DNA of 64,000 bases from Zygaena filipendulae (Eukaryota; Arthropoda; Insecta; Lepidoptera; Zygaenidae): positions 5,672,001 to 5,736,000 of the forward strand of contig OU015650.1 of assembly GCA_907165275.2 (NCBI GenBank), read 5' to 3'. A program made the translations under genes and the position numbers. A model generated the notes under the pieces. That model did no database searches, was not told the origin of the DNA, and worked only from the letters and a program-made list of their open reading frames with translations. Positions 14,501 to 24,200 of this stretch are shown here, piece by piece (within the stretch, counting starts at the first letter, position 1; each line of letters opens with the position of its first letter).

Positions 14501-16158
14501 CCAGGGGTACCTACTACCTACAGAAAAGGATATCTAAGGGTATATTTTTGTACCGGAATTCCCGCGGAAACTCCGATATAAATGCAAATGAAACCGCGAG
14601 AAGTAGCTACACAGAATAAAATAAAGCATATTTTCGGCAAAATTGTTATAGGTATAGATACTGAATCAAGTACCTAAATATCCCTCTTTTTAAACGACTT
14701 CAAAAATGAAGGAGGTTCTATGTTTCTACTCTATATGTATGTTTATTTTTATGTGTATATTTACAGATTACTCGAAGACATAGGCAGATATTATATTATT
14801 AAACATGTTTTAATATTTAATGACGTTATAAATTTCTTAACCCGCAATATCAAGTAGTTTTGTATTCTAGTGTCATTCATCTAAGCGCAATTTTATAACA
14901 AGGACCAAATCGCAGACTCGATTAATCGTTGTCCTTGATAGTAATAAAACGTACCTACAACACTATGTTCTCTTTGATGTTTGATCTGCATTCTGCAATA
15001 CTGTACCTATACCTAGTGCTTTGATCTCAAGTCTTGTGTACTTTTATTTTTGATAGGTTCGTAGTGGTATAAACGATCGTGGTGTTTACTGTTTACCTTG
15101 AATCTGGATGTTTAAAATAGTTAGGTACCAGGTGAATTTTCCAAGTGGGCGCGGGTGGCTAAATTATAAACTACGAGAAATACCGAAAAATGCTCAAAGA
15201 GGTCTCTTGTAATTTTTCAGAGGAGAATAATGCTATTAAATAGAAGTCGTTTTTAATAACCTCTAATTGTTAGTATTATTGACAGTAAATGTCTCCATGT
15301 TACTGTGAATCCGGGTCTGCTGAAATACACCCACAAAATATACCGGCGGTTCTTCTCTGGGTTTCGTTTCCCAGGGCGCCAATCCGCCACGGGCGGAGCT
15401 ATGCTGATTATATTTTGTTTTGGGTTTTGGCGACTTTCAACCAACTTTTACTTTCACCTTTTTTATTTTATCTTGTCAATCTCAATATATTTTTTTTATT
15501 TAAATCGTTTTTTTCCTTGACTTCTGGGGCGGCGAAACTTATTGGTCCGAGGAGCCAAATTTCAAAATACGCCCCTGGGCTTCGCCCACATGAATTTCAG
15601 TACCTATTCTCGAGGGAGCTCTTTGTTCGGGGACAAAAGTACGTACTAAGTCAGTCAGATTTTTAGAATTGGTTCGTAGGTAAGTTCCCAATGGTATCCC
15701 TTTATTTCCATAAACTTATAATTTTTACATCTTTATGATGTTTACTACCTACGTAGTACGAATACCTATTAGTGTATATATGTAGAAGTGGTGAAAGAGA
15801 AACGGCCCTTATCTACACTAGCACATCAAAATAATTTATTTTCTATATTTGCCAAATGCCATTGCTAAATAATATGTATAGATAACACACGCCTATACCT
15901 ACTGTATAGCATAAAAGGTATAAAAAATGTAGAATGTTAAAATCATTAAAGAAGTTTCTGAACCAAAAATTATTAAATTGGAATATATCTAAGAATACCT
16001 ATTCTGATATTCTTATAAATTACAAATTGAAGCACGTCGATTTACGCACGCATTAAACGTCGATGTAACCTGAACATTATTTAATTAGGTATTAGAAGAA
16101 TCACTGCAACTTACCCGTTAATGTAATAAAACGATATTGCCAATAAAAACTTATTCAT
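2509..16158 (-). CDS. glycoside hydrolase family 1 beta-glucosidase (myrosinase/lactase-phlorizin hydrolase-like), complete
   Basis: Coding exons in order: 16158-16115, 10427-10312, 10010-9435, 8678-8581, 7019-6714, 6204-5963, 2746-2509. They sum to 1620 bp (539 aa plus stop) with every phase matching. Exon 1 is only 44 bp and encodes the signal peptide MNKFLLAISFYYING. The core shows GH1 landmarks: FPGNFLFGVSTAAQQIEG, YRFSISWSRVLPNG, YHWDLPQKLQ, the acid/base motif TFNEP (Glu193), GWYANPIF, the nucleophile motif VTENG (Glu406), and SLMDNFEWDDGYV then RFGLYLVDF. Both catalytic glutamates are present, so it should be active on beta-glucosides. Family knowledge: such insect enzymes are secreted or membrane-bound digestive or detoxifying glucosidases. 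The last ~30 residues (ITLPALITLITITHLAYT) are hydrophobic, unlike soluble family members, suggesting a GPI signal or membrane anchor. Intron 1 is 5.7 kb and full of repeats. Confidence 0.93.
2860..2909. repeat. short hairpin with 17-bp perfect arms
   Basis: ACTGATAGCTTGTAGGT and its exact reverse complement are separated by a 16-nt loop, inside the last beta-glucosidase intron. It could be a tiny MITE or a structured RNA; there is no further support. Confidence 0.5.
4025..4340 (-). mobile_element. degenerate Helitron-like element
   Basis: It starts CTAGCTGCTCCCCGCGGTTC and carries the family words gggaattctgggg and 'agtagtttttgagcga'. It lies in the last beta-glucosidase intron. Confidence 0.5.
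4760..4830 (-). repeat. tRNA-derived SINE head
   Basis: On the minus strand a tRNA-like A box (TTTAGTGATAAG) and B box (GGTTCGATTCC) stand in the correct order with a T-arm-like stem. No good acceptor stem or anticodon arm is seen, so this is a SINE-type promoter remnant rather than a tRNA gene. Confidence 0.45.
5078..5375. mobile_element. inverted-repeat MITE, family shared with 38522-38845
   Basis: Ends are GGGCATGATGAC and GTCATCATGCCC. The interior resembles 38522-38845 and 44176-44466 (aaaatacgtgtc, gcgttttatct, gacgtc words). It lies in the last beta-glucosidase intron. Confidence 0.6.
5660..5935 (+). mobile_element. tRNA-derived SINE
   Basis: A box GATAGCTCAGT near 5671 and B box AGTTCGAATCC at 5701 are correctly spaced. 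The body (aacatcgagaggaagcc) resembles known lepidopteran SINEs. It ends shortly before the sixth coding exon of the beta-glucosidase. Confidence 0.6.
6401..6416. repeat. 16-nt poly-G tract
   Basis: Sixteen consecutive G follow an aagaagaaaa stretch in a beta-glucosidase intron. It is a site of likely sequencing or length instability. Confidence 0.9.
7925..7985. repeat. short inverted repeat in a beta-glucosidase intron
   Basis: ATGCAAGAAGTATCT and AGATACTTCTTGCAT flank about 17 nt, giving a perfect 15-bp stem. The rest of the 7020-8580 intron shows no gene. Confidence 0.6.
8314..8516. mobile_element. whole-length palindromic MITE, copy 1
   Basis: It runs from gggcgcactcagagtcg to ctctgatgcggcc with an inner gccgcactcagagacg and AATTGGCG palindrome. 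Same family as 8750-8990, 25800-26011 and 42835-43071; this copy is the most diverged. Confidence 0.65.
8750..8990. mobile_element. whole-length palindromic MITE, copy 2
   Basis: GCGGCCGCACTCAGAGTCG and a near-complement CGACTCTAAGTGCGGCC bound a 240-bp element flanked by CTT on both sides (3-bp duplication). It sits in the intron between exons 8581-8678 and 9435-10010. Confidence 0.75.
10455..10690 (+). mobile_element. Helitron-like remnant in first beta-glucosidase intron
   Basis: It has the same ctatttcccttggtcacgg..cgcgtgaac opening seen at 140-180 and ends in gacgcgggtgaaac without a clear CTAG. Degenerate. Confidence 0.4.
11676..11749. mobile_element. 74-bp MITE with TAAT duplication
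   Basis: Perfect 12-bp ends GTACAGTCAGCA / TGCTGACTGTAC, flanked on both sides by TAAT (11672-11675 and 11750-11753). Confidence 0.75.
12031..12069. repeat. 39-bp palindrome containing telomere-like TTAGG words
   Basis: TAGGTTAGGTCAGTTAG and its reverse complement are separated by about 5 nt. Confidence 0.75.
12126..13435 (+). mobile_element. pogo/Tigger-like DNA transposon, decayed
   Basis: Inverted ends GGGGAGACCGGGTACAAAAG and its complement at 13416-13435 are flanked by TA on each side (12124-12125, 13436-13437), the target of the Tc1/mariner/pogo superfamily. Between 12600 and 12960 the plus strand holds broken coding blocks typical of Tigger transposases: a psq-type DNA-binding start (PRQRKIATTGG, DGTKIRALAKNM), then FTIDEEKNLQDYF and YFGLSPSEVRKLVYELA. 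Stops and frame changes separate the blocks and the catalytic DDE region is missing. Further acaaaagtaac / tcgaaagtaac words repeat inside both ends. It lies in the first beta-glucosidase intron. Confidence 0.8.
13726..13758 (-). repeat. Helitron-like 3' end fragment
   Basis: Only the CTAG and hairpin (acgcggtttcgtccgcgt) remain. Confidence 0.45.
14420..14610 (+). mobile_element. Helitron-like remnant
   Basis: Family words ctcaaccgatcgtcacgaaa, acacgttgtccaggggtac and gaattcccgcggaaactcc occur in order, and it ends near gtagctac. Confidence 0.5.
15250..15660. repeat. GC-richer transposon-like fragment, family unknown
   Basis: A patch of about 110 bp (15310-15415) is much richer in GC than the intron around it and carries an open frame on both strands; neither looks like a known host protein. 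Probably an old retroelement piece. Confidence 0.3.
16115..16158 (-). CDS. first coding exon of the beta-glucosidase (signal peptide)
   Basis: ATG AAT AAG begins at 16158 and the exon stops at a gtaagt donor after two bases of a Gly codon. The following exon (10427-10312) begins with one base that completes that codon, giving ING-YAHFTLAG. The 14 residues are a typical hydrophobic signal core. The exon is far too short for ORF-based gene finding and lies 5.7 kb from the rest, so it is easily lost in automated models. Confidence 0.8.
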
Positions 16159-16568
16159 GATTATCTATTATTAATTGTATAGGTACTACTAATAAAAACT
16201 CATAAGAATTAGGTGCTTCTTTTAACACAAGGACCCAATTTTTATTATATTCTTTCGTAAAAATTGAGGGTAATTACAAATTGCAGACGATGACAGAAAA
16301 TTGGAATTGAGCGCGGTTAACTTTTAAGATTAACAATTGAATGAGAGAAAAAAAACCGCGCGTGCTTTACGCACGGCTTGTCACCGCATACTGTGAGGAC
16401 TATAATATCAACTAACTGATAAATGGATTCGAATAACGAGACTTTGTTGAGCAAATACCCCTTGGTAGAGCTGCCAGTTTTACGTGCATAATCCAGACCT
16501 TTTTTAATCAAAAAGTAGCCGATAAATTGTATAATTCGTCCGTTTACAAACAGTAGGCATTTTGTTAA

Positions 16569-17014
16569 GGGACCATCCATAAAGTAGACCGTACGTAGGT
16601 ACGTCACGCGTTTAGTGTGTGAGGGTTGACGAAGTGTGACGTTGTGTTGGGGTTCAAGAGGGACGAGGGTTGGGAGGGGCCTAAGTTTCGTGACGTCACA
16701 TTTCAAAATCTTATACACTTATTTTAACACTTATAAGTGTTAAAATTCCTTTGAATTATTAACGAAATACTTAAAAATGTTTCCAACTCTATCTGTTTAA
16801 GCATATGGTTTAAATTGTTTTGTTGGCGAACTAAGGTTTTACCTAATTGTTTTGTCGAAACTGCTATTTTAATTTGATAATTTCTAAAAAATTGCAAAAT
16901 ATGCGACGTCACACTAGGGAGGAGGGGGTCTCACAAATGTGACCAACTGTGACAAGGACGGGGGAGGGGTCAAAAAATCACGAAATTAGTCTGACGTACT
17001 TTATGGATGACTCC
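16569..17014. mobile_element. MITE with GGGACCATCCATAAAGTA ends and TAA duplication
   Basis: GGGACCATCCATAAAGTA and TACTTTATGGATGACTCC form the ends; TAA precedes and follows. The TAA/TWA 3-bp target fits PIF/Harbinger-type elements. The interior includes gacgaagtgtgacgt and gtttcgtgacgtcac words. A shorter relative is at 25568-25796. Confidence 0.7.
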
Positions 17015-17519
17015 TAATAAATATTAATGATTATTATTTAATTAAAAATTATAATACCGAGGACAAATGAAGTCTGTTGATGAATGAAGAGTGTATTGGT
17101 GAGTGAAGCTACCACGAAAAGCTGCCGTTCGATGTGACGGAGTGAGAATTTTGTCTCTGTGTATGGAGCGCTGCCGGGATGACCACTCTAGTCAATGATC
17201 CTATATCATATAGAATATGTTTTATACTCGGGAGCCTTGTTGCGTACTACACCAAACATTAGCGAGGCCAGATGGAGGCGCCTACGGGATTCCATATTCA
17301 GGAGCTTTGCAGCGCTCAAGTAAGGGGTGACATGGGAGTAGGTTCCGTATATATACTTTCATATTTCATATTATTATATGCATTTAGTGAAAAGCTGTTA
17401 ATTTGGAATTACAAACAGACAGATTCATAATTATGTACCTATGAATAGAAGATGTATAGATATTATATATTTTTCGTCAATTTTTGTGATACAATACATG
17501 AGAAAAACTAGTTATAATA

Positions 17520-17717
17520 TTATTATCCTTTTCCTATATTATAAATGCAAAAGTGAGTTACACTGGCTCAACCGATCACCATGAAATCTTGCATACCTAC
17601 ATATAGTATTATATTATCTGTGCCTACACGTTGTCAGGGGTACAGAGAAGGACCTAGAGTATCTACTAACGTGGAAACTCCAGAAGCGTTAGCTGGTGAA
17701 GCCACGGGAAATAGCTA
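17520..17717 (+). mobile_element. Helitron-like element
   Basis: It starts near the 'cctatattataaatg' word and ends gaagccacgggaaatagCTAG followed by T, the family terminus. Confidence 0.55.
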
Positions 17718-18320
17718 GTTAAAAGGTACCTATCTATGTGCTCTTAATACACAGACGTTTTTTTAATGCGACGATGAGCTTAAACCTAGATCCAGTTAGA
17801 TGGCATTGACACGCTATGGGTATACATTCGCTTAAATAGGTACCACTTATGGTATAATCGAGGTAAACTCAACATTCAGTGAAATACCATCAGGTGTGCC
17901 ACCTGCCCGTTTGCCTCCTATGATATTAAAAAACAAGAAAAATGCAGTGTATCGAGATTTGAGAATATACCTATAAGCAATTGTATTTAAATTGTAGGTA
18001 CTTCCATTAGGTACCTACTTTTTATGCATAGTAGTTAGGAGACTAGGATGGTATGTTGAAAAAAGAAATTGGCACATTCCATTGATATACATTGGTATAT
18101 GGCACATTCAGAAATTATAAAATAACTATCATTAAAATTAAGAGTTTGAATTTCGGAAAAATGTTATTAAGTTCGCCATTTGTACTTACTGTGCAATAAA
18201 GAATAAATAAATAAATAAATAGATAGATAAATAAATGTTACTAATTGAAATTCTAATCACAGCTAAAATAAAAATTACCTACAGTAAATATTTTCTGTCT
18301 TATCTTTATACCTATAGGCA

Positions 18321-18718
18321 CTAGCTGTGCCCCGCAGTTTCACCCGCGGTAATTTCAGAGTTCCGGCTTGAATTCCGGAATTAAAAGTGCCCTATGTCCT
18401 TCTCTGTACCCCTGACAAAGTGCATGCCAGATTTCATCCAAATCCGTTCAGCTGTTTTTTCGTGATTGAGTAGGTACCTAACAAATATCCAAACATCCAA
18501 ACATCCACACTTTCACATTTATAATATTAGTACGATAAAACGGAATTGCTATTCGTTTGTCTCGCTAAAACGCGAGAATGGCTGGACCGGTTTGGCTAAT
18601 TTTGATCTTGAAATATTTGTGGAAGTTCAGGGAAGATTTATGAAGAAAATTAGGCTACTTTGGAGTTCCAGTGGGAATTCCGAAACTCACGCGGGTAAAA
18701 CCGTGGACACAGCTATAA
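18321..18718. mobile_element. two Helitron-like elements in opposite orientation
   Basis: 18321-18533 begins ctagctgtgcccc and runs to ttataatattagtacga (minus orientation). 18534-18718 runs the other way, ending gcgggtaaaaccgtggacacagcta. Their 5' ends abut. Confidence 0.55.
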
Positions 18719-18796
18719 GATATAAAATAGATCTAAAATATTTTAATTAGGTAGCCTCTTTCTTATCGCAAAATGTTTGTCACATATATTAAACAA

Positions 18797-19118
18797 CTAG
18801 CTGTTTCCTGCGGTTTCATCCGCGGTAATTTTGGAGATCCAGAAGGAATTCCGGGATACAAAGTAGGTACGTACCCTATGTCCTTTTCTGTACCCCTGGC
18901 AATGTATATCCATAATTTCATGAAATTTTACAGACGTTAAACAACTAGCTGTTTCCTGCGGTTTCGTCCGCGGTAATTTCAGGGTTCCCGTGGGGATTCC
19001 GGGATAAAAAGTACCTACAACGTGTGTGCATGATGATCGGTTGGGCTGATAAGGCGTCAAAGCATCAGACAGACAGAGTAGGTACATAACTGCCGCATTC
19101 TTATTATTAGTAGGGATT
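18797..19118 (-). mobile_element. tandem Helitron-like 3' ends
   Basis: Two successive copies of CTAGCTGTTTCCTGCGGTTT start at 18797 and about 18945; the second extends to ttattattagtaggga. This tandem arrangement is common for Helitron insertions into each other. Confidence 0.55.
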
Positions 19119-19748
19119 ATGAAGACAAAATATCAGGACAAAATAATGAAACTTGATTTACCTACTTAAGTAATAAAAATAACGTTAAATGCCAAGTGTC
19201 CTGGTACCTACAAATAACCTTATCTACACATAGGTAGGTACCTAGGTATCTGTGTTGAAATCAAACGAATGAAACGACAGAATGAAACCGATAAAAATAT
19301 AACGTGACGTGACTATTGTTACCGTATACCTGCCTATTTGTTATATTTTTCCGCATTACTTATTACCTGCTTTATAAGAATTTTTATGACTATAGATAGG
19401 TTCTCCGAAGTACGCGTGGAGTTCTTTTGAGAATTAATAACTCGTTTGAGAAAAATATAGTCAATCCAATTTTATAAAGCACCGAAAGCGAGATCACACG
19501 TGACCTTAGGTAATTCTGCGTCAATAGTGCATCAATAGGTATAGGTAATAAAACCGAGAATCTTACATTTTTAAAGTCGGTTTAAAATAAAATATTATTT
19601 TGGATCTATTTGGAAAATTCAATGTGTTTTTATAGTTTTTGGCGGTTCCGAAGTCATTTCAAGTTCGTGAAAACAAATATATTATAAGTGGATTTTGTTG
19701 TGATACTGTAATAAATAGTTGGTAAATAGTGGCTGAGGCTGCTTATTT

Positions 19749-20215
19749 ACGCCTTTTTAATCTGTGATAGAGATGTCACTGTCGTATTGACAGGGTCAAA
19801 TGACACTGACAGTCAAATAACTTTAATTTTCAAAAGTGAAATTCAGGTTGAACTGTGTCGAGTTACTTCCAAAAGTTCCAGTAAAGAATCGAAATGCATC
19901 TTACCGATACATTTACATTACATTAAAAAAAAAAAAACTTCAGAAAAGGGAAAATATGTTTTGACTGTATGCACTTAGATTCTTTTGTCTTCCCTGAAAG
20001 AGGTAAATGTTCCCTAAAAAAATTAAAGTGACGTAATATGATAAAAGTGGCTGTGACTGGTGTTACGGTGCAACGTTCGGTTTCACAAAATTAAAAGTTT
20101 AATATTTTGGAAACTATTGATAATTTTTAGTAAATCTTTCAGGATAATGCTTTTCTAAGGCTCTATTTTTGAAATATTGACACAATTTACTATTACAAAT
20201 TTCATGCAAGTGCCC
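19749..20215. mobile_element. GGGTACTTGCATGA-element, 5'-truncated copy
   Basis: It matches the right two-thirds of the 54306-54915 element and ends ttcatgcaagtgccc followed by TA. Confidence 0.7.
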
Positions 20216-20292
20216 TATTATGTAGTTGCAAACATTTGCTTTATTTTTTAATGATATTTTGGTTGATTATTATTTGATTTTTATTACAAATA

Positions 20293-20605
20293 GGGTACTT
20301 TCATGAATTTTTTTCAGTCTATTTTAAAGATATATGGCCTACTTAAACAACGCAAGAAAAAGAAAAAAAATATATGCATAAATTAATGAAATAGAGAGTT
20401 TCAAAGTTCCTACTTTAGACCTTACCGCCGAAACGCGGAATGACGTCACTAGTTCAAAATTACGCCTTATTAATCTGTGATAGAAATATCACTGTCGTAT
20501 TGACAGGGTCATGTGACACTGACAGACAGATAACTTTAATATCCAAAAGCGAAATTAAGGTTGAACTGTGTATGCACTTAGTTTCTTTTGCCTTCTCTGA
20601 AATAA
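20293..20605. mobile_element. GGGTACTTGCATGA-element, left-half copy
   Basis: It starts GGGTACTTTCATGA after TA and matches the left half of 54306-54915, including the 'tagtgacgtcattccgc'-type block. The right end is missing. Confidence 0.7.
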
Positions 20606-21209
20606 TAGAATACTTAGACTTCTTACTAGAAAACGCTGTCTATGTGCAAACATAGACATAACATAGACAAGTAGTTTGTGGTAGACGTGTGTGTGTAGAC
20701 GTTGAGGATAGGCAGTTAGATAGTGGAGTACGCTAGGGCATGGTTTGTGAACGCAACCTTGGCAGTAGGCGAATTTGCATTTTCTTCTTCTTCTTCTTTT
20801 TTATTAAATGGCAACTTTTGAGTAATTGTGCCAAAGACAATGTGTGACTTGATAGACAAAGACCGTAGACAAAGACGCGATTTTTTTTAATAGTTGGCAA
20901 TGCAGTAAACGTCAAAATAACGTCATTAATGTCAGTTGTCACACGTACGTCAAAAAACTCCGACGGTCGTTCGCGTTTCTACTCTTTTCACGAACTCATC
21001 AAAATATCAAAATAGAACATTGATAGATAATTTGATATTCATGAATATTTTCAAAAATATTGCTATTTAATTCACTTACTTCGGTTTTTTAAACATAAGA
21101 TTAAGATAAGCCCGATAACAGAATTTAAAACTTGAATTGTGCTAAACAGGGTTCGTCTAATATCGATTTCGGTGATGTGATTTTTGTGAATTATTTTTAT
21201 TACACCAAC

Positions 21210-24200
21210 ATGAATCTTGTTATTACTTACTCTTGTTTCCTAATATGTTTGGTAGCAAAATGCCAGGCATCTGGAACGGATATAGCCCTGGATGCGAAAG
21301 CCACACTTCTTCATCGAATAGATAGTTTGAATCTTTTAATTTATACTTGTCTTCTTACTTTGACTGTGCTTACAATATGGGTGTTCAAACACCGCCGTGT
21401 CAGTTGGCTTCATGAAACAGGACTGGCTGTTATTTACGGTAAATATCACTACTATATCCTCTATCTTCATAATTAAATTTGAACATGCTGCTGTGTATGT
21501 AATTCAATACCAAATATGAAAAGAGAGGTTAAAAAAATCAGATTGTGGTTCGTCTGACGTGACAGCACCTTTTGTACAGAGGCTTGTGAATTTGAATACT
21601 GTACTGGGTATGGGTGGTTTGATCCCTGCAACATGCTGAACGTTAAACATATAAATCATAAAACTGCATTGACACTGAGCTACCTGGATCTAGTTTTTAT
21701 TGTTATGCATAGTATCATGTCATTGCAGAGTATACTCATCTTAGGGGTATTTTGCAATGTCACTTGGGGAAATCATAGAATTGAAATCAAAATTGAAAGA
21801 AATTTATTTGTCACACACATTATATCATAATATAAGTGCCACTGTGCCAATATATATTATATTTTTTATAGCTTATATACTTAACCATCTATTATGCCAA
21901 ATGGTAATTAAACTACTTAATCAGAATGAAAATTACTTATACTGAAAAATAAACAATAAATACTGTGGTTGGTGTAATTACTAATGTTGTAAATATGCAT
22001 GATGTAGGATAGTGTGCCCTGTGAAAGATATTAATACTTCAAACTCAAGTTTTTCTCCTGAGGTGTAGGAAGGAAGCTAGACTATTGACAATAATTATGA
22101 CTGTGCTTACTCAGTTTTCTTTTGTCTCTCATGCTTATCAGATTTGTTTGTCATTTGTTTTGTCATTACTAATTACTTATACTTTTGATGTTCCAGGTCT
22201 GATAGTAGGTGCCATAATTCGATATTCTGGAAGTACAAATCAAGTTACACACATTGATGCCTATCCAGCTCCTAATACCAACTATAATCTGTCTGTGCCT
22301 CCTGATATTGTACGATTTTATTTCCCTGACAAGATACAAATTGCACCTGGAGGTTAGCAATTAGCATTATTAATATCTAATCCATCCATTACAGTTTTGA
22401 TAAAACTATGTATTATTATCATATTTGAATTAATTTAGTTGGATCAAGAAATTACTGTTATCTCTTGAGACAGTAAAAATGATATGAAAATGTATAAGAG
22501 ATAAGTTTGTTGGTTAAAATCACAGGGTGTGATTTTTATGATGATATTATAATTGTTTTTTTTTTTTTAATTCTATGCACCTAATATTATGTTAATAATG
22601 CTGATAAATTAATAATAATATTTTTCCGTTTTTTAGATGCCCCAATACCAAATAAAACATATGCATACAGCTTCCGAGGAGAGATTGTAAATGTGGAGCA
22701 AAATGAGATTGATCAAAAAGCTACCTTTGACCCTGAGATATTTTTTAACATCATTTTACCTCCAATCATATTCCATGCTGGATATTGTCTCAAAAGAGTG
22801 AGTGATTATATTTCATCAATATGTATATTGTAAAAAAAATATATTTGTATAAATAGGTATCCATTTGCATTTTGTTTCAAGATGTAGGGAAATACTGACC
22901 ACTGACCACAAGGATATATTTACTATTATTTTTCCTTCTAAACCAGTATGTCCTGTACTCTGTAGGTAGGTATTTAACACTAAATTCAATATTTAATTTT
23001 GTTATGTGTAAATGTATCATTATTTTATTTTAAACGAGTATAAATTTGTAAAAGGCAGGCCACAAAAAAGATGGGCTGACGACTTAATAGAGGTAGCTGG
23101 AAAAAACTGGCTTAAAATAGCCCACGATAGAGAGAAATGGAAGGGGAAAGAGGAGGCATTTACCCAAAAGGGGTCCATTCAATTAGAATCTAAGAAACAC
23201 TAACAAAACTAACATAGGATTTAAGTAAAACAACTAAAGAATCTACTAACATAACATTTATTTTGCACTACATTTGAATGGAATAAAGTTTTATTATTAT
23301 TATTATTATATTATTATAAATTTATGATGTGGTCTTAGATTTATATACAGACTAGCTATTCCCTGCGGTTTCACCCGCGGTGATTTCGATGTTCCTGCAG
23401 GAATTCCAGGGTAAAAAGTAGGATAATAATGTCCTTCTATGTACCCCTGACAACGTTTATGCAAAATTTCATGACAATTGGTTGAGCCGTTAAGGCGTGA
23501 AAGTGTTACAAACAAACATACAAACTTTCACATATAGTAGTAAGGATTTGGTTTACCTTTTTTATTTTTGAAATCTGAGATCCTATTTGTTTAACCTCCC
23601 CATTTCCCTATGCTCTACAGAAATCAAATATTATCCAGCTGTTGATTTAATGTACTCTTTACTAGGATTTATTTAAAATCTCCATTTACATGTGTTAGAT
23701 TTAATGTGTTGATTATTTATTATACTTTTACAAATTTTGAAGGTCAAGATTCAGATAAATATGACAAAAAAGGAGATGTTGTTGATAGTTTTATTGAATT
23801 GATGTCACGAAATTTTAAAGTAAACATATTATATCTAGTACATCAGATACTTATTAAGTCAAGAAGATTTATAGAAAAACCATAACCGCATTTGATTATG
23901 AAAAGTATCCATGTTATTCCGGTATGTTTGCAGAAATATTTCTTCCGCAATTTGGGAGCGATATTGACGTTCGCCATGGTGGGCACCGCACTGTCCGCAC
24001 TGGTGATCGGATCCCTCATGTACGGCTGCGTGCAGCTGATGCCTGCATCACTCGGCTCTAGCTTCACGTTCTTGGACACCCTGTATTTCGGTGCATTGAT
24101 CTCGCCCACCGACCCGTTAACTGTCCTTGCGATTTTCTCGCAATTGAAGGTGATTTATCTTTGTTAATTTACTTTTTTTTTTCTATTTGCAAAACATAAA

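Larger units (their letters stand above)
16159..21209. other. intergenic region, repeat-filled
   Basis: This lies between divergent genes (beta-glucosidase to the left, exchanger to the right). It holds a TAA-flanked MITE, Helitron-like remnants and two partial copies of the GGGTACTTGCATGA element. No coding exon was recognised. Promoters of both genes should lie near its edges, but no clear TATA or initiator stands out. Confidence 0.6.

Noticed and set aside
15289..15666. 125-codon plus-strand ORF in a beta-glucosidase intron
   Set aside because: Half is homopolymer-driven Phe/Leu; no splice context or recognisable protein, probably transposon debris.
16317..16718. 133-codon minus-strand ORF
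   Set aside because: Overlaps the end of the MITE at 16569 and has no protein-like features.
23012..23203. Host gene exon in the exchanger intron
   Set aside because: The peptide is the conserved C-terminus of a LINE reverse transcriptase followed by a TTA-repeat tail.
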